64,000 bases of DNA from contig OY760938.1 in assembly GCA_963664255.1 (NCBI GenBank), positions 1,736,001 to 1,800,000 of the forward strand. Direction: 5' to 3'. Made by a program: the position numbers and the translations under genes. Source of the DNA: G963663775 sp963664255 (GTDB lineage Bacteria; Bacillota; Clostridia; Oscillospirales; Butyricicoccaceae). Positions 42,311-51,002 of the stretch are shown piece after piece. Under the pieces are notes generated by a model. The model did no database searches. It saw only the letters and a list, made by a program, of their open reading frames with translations, and was not told the DNA's origin. The first letter of the stretch is position 1. Every line of letters begins with the position of its first letter.

Positions 42311-42339
42311 TTGACACGGCGCGCACAGAGTGGTAAGAT
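42311..42339 (+). promoter_or_regulatory. Promoter upstream of the parB-J region
   Basis: TTGACA, 17-bp spacer, TAAGAT. The -35 box is itself part of a TTGACACGG sequence matching the GACACG boxes downstream. Confidence 0.6.
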
Positions 42340-42662
42340 AGAAGCCAACCATAATCGTAGATAACACAAATTCTCCAAACAAGCAAATGCCTGCATGGAG
42401 TAGGAGTGAGTACACGCTTTTCGGTTGTAGATGTTTTTCCGCTTGACACGATTGAGCAGCAAAAAAAACCAGAGCATAGCAAAGCTATACTAATCTCGTG
42501 TCCACTATTTGTATAGCTATATTACCACACTATTGTTTCGATGTCAATACAGAATTCATATTTGACCGCAAAAACTCTATATTGAGTGAAATGATGGTAT
42601 GTAAAATGTTCGTGTCCGCTTTTTGTGAAAACAAGACACGAGATACGAAATACGGACACGAA
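42311..42662. repeat. Cluster of GACACG/CGTGTC boxes
   Basis: The hexamer occurs six times in about 350 bp upstream of the ParB-J operon: near 42,313, 42,444, 42,495 (inverted), 42,610 (inverted), 42,635 and 42,654. The last group forms an 11-bp perfect inverted repeat, GTTCGTGTCCG with CGGACACGAAC, enclosing a third box. Candidate binding sites for a partition or regulatory protein. Confidence 0.6.
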
Positions 42663-42722
42663 CCTGCATCTTGAAAACTGAATAAGAAAAAGGAATCAAC
42701 ATTTTAACTGGAGGAATTATGG

Positions 42723-42929
42723 ATGGACGCTATGGAACTTGCAAGGGCAATAGAGCAACTTACACCAGTGCAACGAAATGCTATAGAGATACTTATAGAA
42801 GCCTGTATCATCTCCACTGACCCAGATGGTACTCGACTTACACCAGTAGAGCGAAAGCAACTAGACGCATCTATATTGGATACCGATACAATGCTACACA
42901 CGGACTTAAAGCGGGAACTGGGGTTCTGA
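42723..42929 (+). CDS. Hypothetical 68-aa protein
   Basis: Short protein before the ParB-J gene, with two similar segments, LTPVQRNAIEIL and LTPVERKQLDASIL. The same LTPxQRxAI pattern occurs in the ParB-J HTH region, so they may share ancestry. GGAGGAATTATGG provides the ribosome site. No known domain. Confidence 0.5.
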   Translation: MDAMELARAIEQLTPVQRNAIEILIEACIISTDPDGTRLTPVERKQLDASILDTDTMLHTDLKRELGF

Positions 42930-43096
42930 TCTTTAAAGTCGCTACTGACGACTTTGAGCAGGGTGTAGATATGACCGCGATACAACAACAATGATATTGG
43001 TTGGGCAGCAGTGTCCTATCATTATATAGTAGGGATTCTTGCAGGGATAACATTCCCTCAAGAGCAAAACAACGAATGGAGAAAGAGGTAACTTTA

Positions 43097-44329
43097 TTGA
43101 GAAGTATTGACGAACTAATTATTGACCCAGAACTTAGGGACTTGCTTCCCCCACTGTCACAGGATGAGTATGCGGAACTTGAAAAGAGCATTTTACAGAA
43201 CGGACTTTTCGATACTATTAAGGTATGGGAAGATGAATCAACCGAGAAAACATATCTGGTGGATGGTCACAACAGATATAGTATTTGCAAAAAAAATAGT
43301 ATCCCCATTGAATATTGGCACATACAACGGCTGTCTGGATATACTTTTGAAACAAGAGAATCTGTAATAAAGTATATGCTGGATAATCAGCTTGGGCGAA
43401 GAAATCTCACTCCTGCTCAAAGATATGCTATTGCAGCTAAGTACAGGCATGTATTTGAAGCACAGGCTAAGAAAAATATGTCTGCTGGCGGTAAAGGTTT
43501 GACAAACTTGTCAAAGGTTAATACCAGAGCGGAAATGTCCAAAGCCGTAGGGGTATCCGAGGGTTCAATCTCCAAACTGGACAAGATTTACAAGTCGGGC
43601 GATGCAGATATAAAGCAGAAAGTCTTGGATGATAAAATGTCTATTGATGCTGCGTATAAAAAGATCACTGGCAAGTCAACTAAGCAAGCAGGAAACTCCT
43701 TTTCCAATACGGATGAGTGTGACAGGGCTATTAAGGATTTGGAGCAAAAGGAGAAACAGCTGCAAGAGGAACGAGCACAACTATACTTACGCAGACAGAA
43801 GATTTTTGAGGAATCCCCTGAGGATGATCTGCATTGCGAAGTTGTAGAAGTAGGCAACGTGAATTTCTGGGGTTATGATTTTGACCACAAATATGTTTTT
43901 TATCTTGTGAAAAATGGAAACAGAAAAGAAATCCTTGAATTAAGTGATGGTGCGATCAGAACTGCGGAATCCATTTATGAGTGGGTGGATTTAAAAATGA
44001 AATCATTGAATCGCAATAGCCAACCGATAACGGCACACGAAAAGGCAATATTGTTGAGCAAGATTTTCGAGACGCAAGAGCAGTTTTTGGAAAATGAAAA
44101 AACATTTTCAGCAAATCAAGAAAAGTTCTTTGAATATACTGCACAGAACTGTATAAAGTCGAAAACAATTCGATGTGCACCAGATATCAAGGAAATAATC
44201 ACTGACATAGTTAATGCAGGATATAAGGCTCTGGCGAAGAAGTATCATCCTGATGTTTCAAATGACAGCGGACAGCAGATGCAAAAGATTAATGAAGCAA
44301 AAAATGTATTGGATAGTTTGATAAGCTGA
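43097..44329 (+). CDS. ParB-like protein with C-terminal J-domain
   Basis: About 410 aa from TTG 43,097 (AAAGAGGT lies 7 nt upstream; ATG 43,076 is the alternative and lacks a ribosome site). The N-terminal ParB/sulfiredoxin fold has ELRDLLPPLSQDEYAELEKSI and the nucleotide-site motif VDGHNRYSI. A KorB-type HTH follows (MSKAVGVSEGSISKLDKI), then a long charged coiled coil (residues ~205-255). The C-terminal end, GYKALAKKYHPDVSNDSGQQ, holds the HPD motif of a DnaJ domain (H384-P-D386). A J-domain on a ParB is unusual. Likely role: DNA partition or regulation with DnaK recruitment (inference). GACACG boxes upstream may be its sites. Confidence 0.8.
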   Translation: MRSIDELIIDPELRDLLPPLSQDEYAELEKSILQNGLFDTIKVWEDESTEKTYLVDGHNRYSICKKNSIPIEYWHIQRLSGYTFETRESVIKYMLDNQLGRRNLTPAQRYAIAAKYRHVFEAQAKKNMSAGGKGLTNLSKVNTRAEMSKAVGVSEGSISKLDKIYKSGDADIKQKVLDDKMSIDAAYKKITGKSTKQAGNSFSNTDECDRAIKDLEQKEKQLQEERAQLYLRRQKIFEESPEDDLHCEVVEVGNVNFWGYDFDHKYVFYLVKNGNRKEILELSDGAIRTAESIYEWVDLKMKSLNRNSQPITAHEKAILLSKIFETQEQFLENEKTFSANQEKFFEYTAQNCIKSKTIRCAPDIKEIITDIVNAGYKALAKKYHPDVSNDSGQQMQKINEAKNVLDSLIS

Positions 44330-44617
44330 TAGTACATAGTTTGGATTGTCCTTCTGGGCAGCAGTGCTCCCGCACGGGGGGGCATCCACGAAATGCTTGC
44401 AGCATCACGTGTCTGCAATTGAAATTTTTATTGTGAGCAGTGTAAAAACGGAGAGAATTAATTTGGAATATAGACATTGATATTTTTCATATTGGTAACC
44501 TCACATTTTATATTGTTTCAATAACTTATTATGTAAAAATAGAGATAAATCATTTTGTAATATACATGTCTATATTATCAAATAATCACTCCCTATTTTT
44601 ACACCGAACTAATTATA

Positions 44618-45880
44618 ATGAAAGGAATAAGAACGATTACGATTATTATTGAAAATGTAAAAACAGGAGATGTGTTTCCCACAGAAACCAAATTATTAAC
44701 AACAGTTGGTTTTAAAAAGCCGACAGACAGTAAGACGAAAAAATATCAGATTAGAGAATTGCAAAGGTATTTGTCCTATGAAAAAACTGGTAAAACATCT
44801 AGGGGTAAAGTCACCAATGAAATTGTCATAACTGAGATATATGATGAACCAGAAGAGAAAGAAGATAATCGTTGCAACAATGGTTCAAGCGTTATATCCA
44901 ATAAGATACATGATTATATCGTCAGCAATTTGGAATATTCCTATCTTCCTGTAGTGGGCAGCAAAAGCAGTATCATCCGACAAGTTGGCTTATTAGATAG
45001 TGATTTTTGTGATTGCTACTACAACTTTGATGAAAACCCTTTCTTTCATGTAGTAGATGAAGAAGAAGTTCCATATTCCGCAGTAGAAAAGGAATTTTTC
45101 TTTGACTATTGTGATAAGGTCATGGGTAGCTATAAGAACCGGTTGCAAAGAGTGCTTGACAACATGGGTGATGCTATCACTATTGAGAAATGCTACCAGA
45201 CCAGTAAACTGACAATGAGCAAATACGGCAACGAGTATTATGCAACTGAGGAGATTCTTGATGATGAAACGATAGCTAAAATCAATAAAATCAAGGAAGA
45301 TGTTGAATTTACATATGGTGTAGTTGAAAAAAATGAAAAATGGAAAATATATAGCAGCAGAAGCAAAGCCAAGAAATTCCATGAAGATTTTATTGGACAA
45401 GTCAAAACCCTATTGAATGATGAAACCATAAAAAATTGCTATGAGATTCTTTATGTTACACGCAATGAAGATTCAGAGGAAGAATTGGAACATAAGTATG
45501 ATGGCGATTCAGAGAAGTTGAACATAGCACAAAGCAAATTCGCTGAGGATAAAATTTTGAGCACTTTAAAAATGACTTACAGCGTCTATGATGGACGTAG
45601 AATGGAATTTGTTAAAATGCCGAAATACAATGCCGAAGATATATCGGATGATACTATCAAGGATTGTATGGAAATGGTAAATCGAAGTATTGATATGACC
45701 ATAGATGAAAATACAGGTGAAGTATTCTTTAGCAATGAAGTTTTAGAAAGATTATCTGCACCTACATCAGAATTTCGTCCTAAAACGGTTGACAATATTT
45801 CTAGCGATGAGTGGAGAAATATCACAGATTCTGAGGGTTGGGGGTCAGCTAATCCGATGAATATACGCCGTGGAGCATAG
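44618..45880 (+). CDS. Hypothetical 420-aa island protein
   Basis: Large acidic protein without membrane segments. N-terminal strand-rich part (TITIIIENVKTGDVFPTETK), a cysteine pair in DSDFCDCYYNF, and helical C-terminal region. I do not recognise a domain. Its A+T-rich codon use matches the island. No strong ribosome site: GAAAGGA begins inside the start region (AATGAAAGGAATAAG), so the start may be internal. It stands between ParB-J and the resolvase, so it may belong to maintenance functions, but this is only positional. Confidence 0.55.
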   Translation: MKGIRTITIIIENVKTGDVFPTETKLLTTVGFKKPTDSKTKKYQIRELQRYLSYEKTGKTSRGKVTNEIVITEIYDEPEEKEDNRCNNGSSVISNKIHDYIVSNLEYSYLPVVGSKSSIIRQVGLLDSDFCDCYYNFDENPFFHVVDEEEVPYSAVEKEFFFDYCDKVMGSYKNRLQRVLDNMGDAITIEKCYQTSKLTMSKYGNEYYATEEILDDETIAKINKIKEDVEFTYGVVEKNEKWKIYSSRSKAKKFHEDFIGQVKTLLNDETIKNCYEILYVTRNEDSEEELEHKYDGDSEKLNIAQSKFAEDKILSTLKMTYSVYDGRRMEFVKMPKYNAEDISDDTIKDCMEMVNRSIDMTIDENTGEVFFSNEVLERLSAPTSEFRPKTVDNISSDEWRNITDSEGWGSANPMNIRRGA

Positions 45881-45923
45881 CATTTCTGCATTGATAATTC
45901 TGGTATTATAATGTGTATGAATG

Positions 45924-45956
45924 AAAGGGAGTATGGATTGACCTACTCCCTTTTTG
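45924..45956 (+). terminator. Terminator after the 420-aa gene
   Basis: AAAGGGAGTA / TACTCCCTTTTT around a 10-nt loop. The following 300 bp (45,960-46,220) are A+T-rich with no gene seen. Confidence 0.75.
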
Positions 45957-46226
45957 CTTGGTTTATTGGTGAATATGCGTTTGGAATAGAAATTTCTCAG
46001 TGAATGGATTGCTTTTCAATATCGAACCGAAGTTTCAAGGATATTGTTTTCGTGATATTTGAATATGTTTTCTACTTAAATTCATATATTGATATATATT
46101 TAACAATATTGCAAACAAAACAACTCTGCCCTCGAAAGCATTCCCGAAACACTCATGCTCATTGACAGTCCGCAAAGGTGTACCTTTATGAACAGGAAAA
46201 TATCCGAAAATATCAGCCTGATTTCC

Positions 46227-46285
46227 ATTCGTAAAATACCGAAATTATTTACGAATATGTTCATAAACTAATTGACTTTTACGAA
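46227..46285. promoter_or_regulatory. Candidate resolvase-binding (res/operator) sites
   Basis: ATTCGTAAA (46,227) and TTTACGAAT (46,248) form a perfect inverted repeat, and a third TTTTACGAA (46,277) overlaps the resolvase promoter. The arrangement suits resolvase binding and autorepression. Confidence 0.5.
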
Positions 46286-46299
46286 CAATATGCTATAAT
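46272..46299 (+). promoter_or_regulatory. Promoter of the serine resolvase
   Basis: TTGACT, 16-bp spacer, TATAAT. Confidence 0.75.
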
Positions 46300-46333
46300 A
46301 TGGTTATCCCATCAAACGAAAGAGGTTGCTGCT

Positions 46334-46942
46334 ATGAAAAAGATTTATGGCTATGCGCGCGTATCGACCAAAGAGCAGAATTTGGATCGTCAGATTGAAG
46401 CATTAAAACAGTGTGGCATAGACGAGCGGGACATTATCACCGATAAAGCATCTGGTAAGGATTTGAATAGACAGGGTTATCAGTCCTTGAAGAATACTAT
46501 GCTCAGAGATGGTGATACATTGGTCATTAAGTCTCTGGATAGACTGAGCCGCAACAAGAACCATATCAAGCGGGAATTGGAGTATTATAAGGATCATCAT
46601 ATCCGCATCAAGGTTATCGACCTACCTACTACAATGGCTGAGCTGCCAGAGAGTCAAGCGTGGATGTTTGATATGATAAACAATATCTTAATTGAAGTCT
46701 TGGCAAGTATGGCAGAGCAGGAGCGTATCACGATTAAGCAAAGACAGTCTGAGGGTATCACTATAGCAAAAGAGAAGGGCAAGCACTTAGGCAGACCTGT
46801 TGCCGAGTTTCCGAATGACTGGATGCAGATATATAGCATGTGGAAAACAGGGCAAATGACCGCTAATAAGGCAATGGAGATATTAGACCTGAAACGCACA
46901 ACCTTTTATAAGTTAGCAAAAAAATATGAGAGCAGTTTGTAA
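46334..46942 (+). CDS. Serine recombinase (resolvase/invertase family)
   Basis: 202-aa small serine recombinase: YGYARVSTKEQNLDRQIEAL with the nucleophile serine at residue 10, the DRLSRN motif and a C-terminal HTH (QMTANKAMEILDLKRTTFYKLAKK). Likely resolves multimers or inverts DNA within the island. GAAAGAGG precedes the ATG. The last codons (ESSL) and stop lie in a hairpin terminator; an IS1182 element is inserted at its 3' side and has duplicated the hairpin. Confidence 0.92.
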   Translation: MKKIYGYARVSTKEQNLDRQIEALKQCGIDERDIITDKASGKDLNRQGYQSLKNTMLRDGDTLVIKSLDRLSRNKNHIKRELEYYKDHHIRIKVIDLPTTMAELPESQAWMFDMINNILIEVLASMAEQERITIKQRQSEGITIAKEKGKHLGRPVAEFPNDWMQIYSMWKTGQMTANKAMEILDLKRTTFYKLAKKYESSL

Positions 46943-46950
46943 GCTGCTCT
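46929..46950. repeat. Target duplication of IS1182 copy 1 (left), a terminator hairpin
   Basis: AGAGCAGTTTGTAAGCTGCTCT, 22 bp, palindromic, identical to 48,522-48,543 on the other side. Confidence 0.9.
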
Positions 46951-48521
46951 CAGCCTGTAGACAAAAGGGTCGAAGCACCTCTGGAATTATGGTATAATTA
47001 AACCATAAGGACAGGGGTGTTTTTGATGTATATAAAAAAGGACAGAGGACAGCAAAAACAAATAAAATTTGTAAGCATAGAAGATTTGGTACCGAAAGAC
47101 CACATTTTAAGGGACATCGACAGAGCGATTGATTTTAATTTCATATATGACGAAGTAAAAGGACTGTATTCCGAAATAGAATGGGGCAAACCGGGAATCG
47201 ACCCGGTAGCACTGTTTAAAATAGTGTTCATACAATACTTATTCGGAATCCGCAGTATGCGGCAGACCATTAAAGAGATAGAAGTAAATATGGCATACCG
47301 CTGGTTCATCGGGTATGATATCGGAGAGAAAATCCCCCACTTTTCTACGTTCGGAAAGAACTACACACGCCGATTTGAAGGAACAGATGTGTTTGAACGA
47401 ATATTCACACATATTTTGAATGAAGCGGTGGATTGCGGATTTGTGGATGCAAGCGCGATATTCATAGACGGTACGCACATAAAGGCAAGTGCAAACAAGA
47501 AAAAGAGCCAGCCTGCGGAAATTGAAATTCAGGCAAGAAGCTACCAAAAGCAGTTAGATGAGGAAATCGCAAAAGACCGGGGACTGCACGGAAAAAAGCC
47601 GCTGAAAAAGGATGACGGCAATGACGATGACCAACCGCCCACACCTCCGGCAACAAAAACAATCGCGCAAAGCAAAACAGATCCAGAGTGCGGAATGTTC
47701 CACAAGGGAGAACATGAAAAGCAGTTTGCCTATGTAGCGAATACCGCATGTGACAAACACAATTTTATACTGGACTTTGTACTGGGTGCAGGAAATATTC
47801 ATGACAGCATGATGTTCAGCAGTGTATATGAAAAGGTTTTAAAAAAGTTTCCGGAAATACAGGCTGTTGCGGTAGATGCAGGATACAAAACTCCGGCAAT
47901 TATGAAAGAAATCATTGACAGTGAAAAAATTCCTTGTGTGCCATACAAACGTCCAATGACGAAAAAAGGATTCTTTAAAAAGTATGACTTTGTGTATGAT
48001 GAATATTTTGACTGTGTGTTGTGCCCAAACAAGCAGGCCCTAACATATTCTACAACCAATCGGGAAGGATACCGTGAATACAAAAGCAACACTGAAATTT
48101 GCAAAAATTGTCCTATGCGTTCCCAGTGTACAGAAAGCAAAGCCTGTCAAAAGGTTGTAACCCGGCATATTTGGGAGCCATACATGGAACTTGCTGAGGA
48201 TTACCGGCATACTCCCGAGTATCGGGACATTTACAAGTTAAGAAGCGAAACCATTGAGCGTGTTTTTGCCGATGCAAAAGAGAAACATGCCATGCGTTAT
48301 ACTCAGCTACGTGGACTGCAAAAGGTGAAAATGCAGGTCACGCTTACTTTCGCGTGCATGAATTTAAAAAAGCTGGCGACATGGAAGCGAAGAACGGGCA
48401 TGCTGCCGCCACCTTTACAACACTTTATCAATCAATTGGCCTATTTCTATTGCTTGTTTCTAAATACAAATCAAAAAGGTACTCTACGCGTTGCGTAAAG
48501 TACCTTTTTGTCGACGGTCTG
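46951..48521 (+). mobile_element. IS1182-family insertion sequence, copy 1
   Basis: 1571 bp bounded by imperfect inverted ends CAGCCTGTAGACAAAA and TTTTGTCGACGGTCTG (16 bp, 3 differences). Flanked by a 22-bp duplication that is the whole terminator stem-loop of the resolvase gene. Apparently identical to copy 2 at 55,419-56,989. Confidence 0.92.
47026..48498 (+). CDS. IS1182-family transposase, copy 1
   Basis: 490-aa DDE transposase. N-terminal DUF772-type region (VSIEDLVPKDHILRDIDRAI, FGIRSMRQTIKEIEVNMAYR), catalytic D in FIDGTHIKASANKKK, second D in AVDAGYKTPAI, a zinc-ribbon-like CKNCPMRSQC insert, and E in RSETIERVFADAKEKH. ATG 47,026 is used; an in-frame GTG nine bases earlier lies in the ACAGGGGTG ribosome site. 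The short internal promoter-like TATAATTAAACC just upstream may drive it. Confidence 0.95.
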   Translation: MYIKKDRGQQKQIKFVSIEDLVPKDHILRDIDRAIDFNFIYDEVKGLYSEIEWGKPGIDPVALFKIVFIQYLFGIRSMRQTIKEIEVNMAYRWFIGYDIGEKIPHFSTFGKNYTRRFEGTDVFERIFTHILNEAVDCGFVDASAIFIDGTHIKASANKKKSQPAEIEIQARSYQKQLDEEIAKDRGLHGKKPLKKDDGNDDDQPPTPPATKTIAQSKTDPECGMFHKGEHEKQFAYVANTACDKHNFILDFVLGAGNIHDSMMFSSVYEKVLKKFPEIQAVAVDAGYKTPAIMKEIIDSEKIPCVPYKRPMTKKGFFKKYDFVYDEYFDCVLCPNKQALTYSTTNREGYREYKSNTEICKNCPMRSQCTESKACQKVVTRHIWEPYMELAEDYRHTPEYRDIYKLRSETIERVFADAKEKHAMRYTQLRGLQKVKMQVTLTFACMNLKKLATWKRRTGMLPPPLQHFINQLAYFYCLFLNTNQKGTLRVA

Positions 48522-48551
48522 AGAGCAGTTTGTAAGCTGCTCTCTTTTTCT
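48522..48551 (+). terminator. Terminator hairpin, right target duplication of IS1182 copy 1
   Basis: AGAGCAG..CTGCTCT stem followed by CTTTTTC; original terminator of the resolvase gene. Confidence 0.85.
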
Positions 48552-48705
48552 ATGTAGGGGGTAGTTTACATTTTGTTTGGGATGATTATTTGCTGAAAAC
48601 TGCATAGCTGATGGTTCTCGCTCACAGGTGGTGGTTTGGGTGTCGAAGGTGTGCGTGGTGCAATGAATGCAGAATTATCAAATAAGCAAATATCCATACA
48701 AGATA

Positions 48706-48734
48706 TTGTACTAAATTTATATTTTTGGTAAAAT
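48706..48734 (+). promoter_or_regulatory. Promoter of the McrBC-like pair
   Basis: TTGTAC, 17-bp spacer, TAAAAT, 46 bp before the first gene. Confidence 0.6.
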
Positions 48735-48779
48735 AAATAAAAAGTAGTTTTATTTAGATATAAAGAGAGGATACGAAAT

Positions 48780-50972
48780 ATGTTAAAAAGACAGATTGTT
48801 GGGGATATCAGAGGAAAAGATGAAAAGCGATCATTTTATTATTTTTATCCTCGATTTGAGATACTAGGAAACGGGATGCTTAAAGAAATCATGCCTGCCG
48901 AATTCCCTAATCGAGGAACGATTTTTTTGCACGTTGATTCTAGTGATAACGATATGAATATTGCAAATAATCAAATCGTAATAATTGACGCAATGATTAA
49001 GTCAATGTCAAACTATGAAATTTACAATCCCAATAGCTGTAAATACTCTATAGATAATAAGACTAGTGAGATAATGCCATTGGAAGATCATCAAGCTATT
49101 GAAATTTTGGAAATTAAGAACAGGACATTTGAAGATATAATCAAACATGAAGCCTTACGTTATGTTAAAATCGGTGCATTACCATTAAACAAAAGTGTTA
49201 TGGTGAATGTGGGGGAGTATGTATATGGCATCTTTCTAATTCACGGCATTTCTGATTCCAAAGATGTAGTTTCACATGAATTCAAATTAAATGAGACCAT
49301 AGAGCAACGAAAATCAGGAAACTATGTAATTTACCAATATAGATTAGCGGATTTAAAGCCTTATATCTATGCATATACACGTTTTGTTTCGATAGAACAA
49401 ATAGAGGAAAGAAATTTTATCTTTGATATTAAATCTATAAATGTTAAGCCTGTTGCATCACTGATGTTTAATATGGAAAAGGAAAATGATGGTGCTTCAT
49501 TGATTCAAACAGAAGAAATAGCTTTGGAAAGCTTGCAGAATAAGATCGCAACAAAGCAAGAAGAAATTATCAAACTTGATAATGCAATTGATGATAGGAA
49601 AGAACTTTTGAGCAGTATTATAGAAGAAAGTAATGTGCACAATCGAGAATTGGACAAGGCGAGGACACAAATAGACGAACTGGATACTATATACAGACAG
49701 CGAATTATTGATGTGGAAAAAATTAATACTCAAATTAAAGAAAAAATCTGTGAATTTGACAGCATATACAATGAATTTGAAAAGAAGATGTTAACAAAGG
49801 CAATGAATAACCGCGAGGAGGATTTGACAAAAAAGATTTTTGAATTTGGGAATATTACCTCGCGGGAAAATTCTTCTAAAGCAAGGCGGCTAAATTATGA
49901 TGATTTATGTAAAGCAACTGACTGGGAAATTAAAATAGAGGATTTGCTGTCAAGATTCAATATAGTATTCGAAAATGCAGGAAGAAAATTAAAAAGTGAG
50001 GATATTCTAAATTATTTGATTTGCATTACACAAAGATTTGTAACTGTATTTGCAGGAGCACCCGGAGTAGGAAAGACTTCTCTAGCTGCATTAATTTCTA
50101 AGACGCTAGGTCTTTATGAGCATAGGTTTGCACAGGTATCAGTTGAACGTAACTGGACGTCCTATAAAGATTGGGTGGGATATTATAATCCACTGACAGG
50201 GCAAGTAGAGAAAGCGCCTACAGGTGTGTTCGATACTTTTTCTAATCTCGATTATGAGTGTAATCAAAATATAAAAATACCGCAAATCATATTGTTAGAT
50301 GAAGCAAATCTTAGTCAGATTGAACACTATTGGTCGAAGTTCTTATTAAGCTGCGATCCTACGGATAGCAATAAAAATGTATTTGAAGTTAGTGAATTTT
50401 GCTCATTTAAGCTTTCAGAAAGTCTACGATTTATTGCCACAATAAATTTTGACCATACAACAGAAATGCTATCGGAAAGATTTTTGGATAGAGCATGGGT
50501 TATCTTGATTGAAAACCCATCCCTGTTGTTCAACGAGTATTCTGAGAAGCATGTAGAAAACTTCGATAGAATGGTTAGTTATGATGCAATTAAAAGTCTT
50601 TTTTCTCCGAAAACGGGTGAAAAACTTGCCACGAAAGTTTTGGACGTATTTCAAGAGATAATCGAAGTGTTTTCCAATTCAAAAAAGCACATCAGTCCCC
50701 GATCACAAAAAGCGGTAGAAGCCTACTGCTTGGTAGCACAGCGATACATAGGGTATTACAAAAACTGTGAGTTAAAGCCGTTAGACTATGCTCTTGCTCA
50801 AAAGGTACTTCCTTTAATCAATGGGTATGGAGAAGGGTATAAAATGATGCTCGAAGCATTAAATAGGAAATTCGATACATATAACATGGATATTTGTAAG
50901 AAAATTGTGTCTGATATATTGCTGAGTGGTGAAGCACAACATGGATATTATCAATTTTTTGGACGGGTTTAG
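48780..50972 (+). CDS. McrB-like AAA+ NTPase with coiled coil
   Basis: 730 aa. Residues 1-235 form an unrecognised N-terminal domain, perhaps the target-sensing part. Residues ~240-345 are a long coiled coil. An AAA+ motor of the McrB/AAA_5 clade follows: Walker A GAPGVGKTS (G426-T433), Walker B ILLDEAN (D507-E508), sensor region ATINFD, and the arginine-finger region SERFLDRAW. The McrB NTAD motif is replaced by NFDHTTE. GAGAGGATACGAA precedes the ATG. The nuclease partner follows after 30 bp. Together they look like a type IV-restriction-like defence pair; target and trigger are unknown. Confidence 0.82.
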   Translation: MLKRQIVGDIRGKDEKRSFYYFYPRFEILGNGMLKEIMPAEFPNRGTIFLHVDSSDNDMNIANNQIVIIDAMIKSMSNYEIYNPNSCKYSIDNKTSEIMPLEDHQAIEILEIKNRTFEDIIKHEALRYVKIGALPLNKSVMVNVGEYVYGIFLIHGISDSKDVVSHEFKLNETIEQRKSGNYVIYQYRLADLKPYIYAYTRFVSIEQIEERNFIFDIKSINVKPVASLMFNMEKENDGASLIQTEEIALESLQNKIATKQEEIIKLDNAIDDRKELLSSIIEESNVHNRELDKARTQIDELDTIYRQRIIDVEKINTQIKEKICEFDSIYNEFEKKMLTKAMNNREEDLTKKIFEFGNITSRENSSKARRLNYDDLCKATDWEIKIEDLLSRFNIVFENAGRKLKSEDILNYLICITQRFVTVFAGAPGVGKTSLAALISKTLGLYEHRFAQVSVERNWTSYKDWVGYYNPLTGQVEKAPTGVFDTFSNLDYECNQNIKIPQIILLDEANLSQIEHYWSKFLLSCDPTDSNKNVFEVSEFCSFKLSESLRFIATINFDHTTEMLSERFLDRAWVILIENPSLLFNEYSEKHVENFDRMVSYDAIKSLFSPKTGEKLATKVLDVFQEIIEVFSNSKKHISPRSQKAVEAYCLVAQRYIGYYKNCELKPLDYALAQKVLPLINGYGEGYKMMLEALNRKFDTYNMDICKKIVSDILLSGEAQHGYYQFFGRV

Positions 50973-51002
50973 GCAAAAGATGCTTTTCAGAGGTGATATA
51001 GT

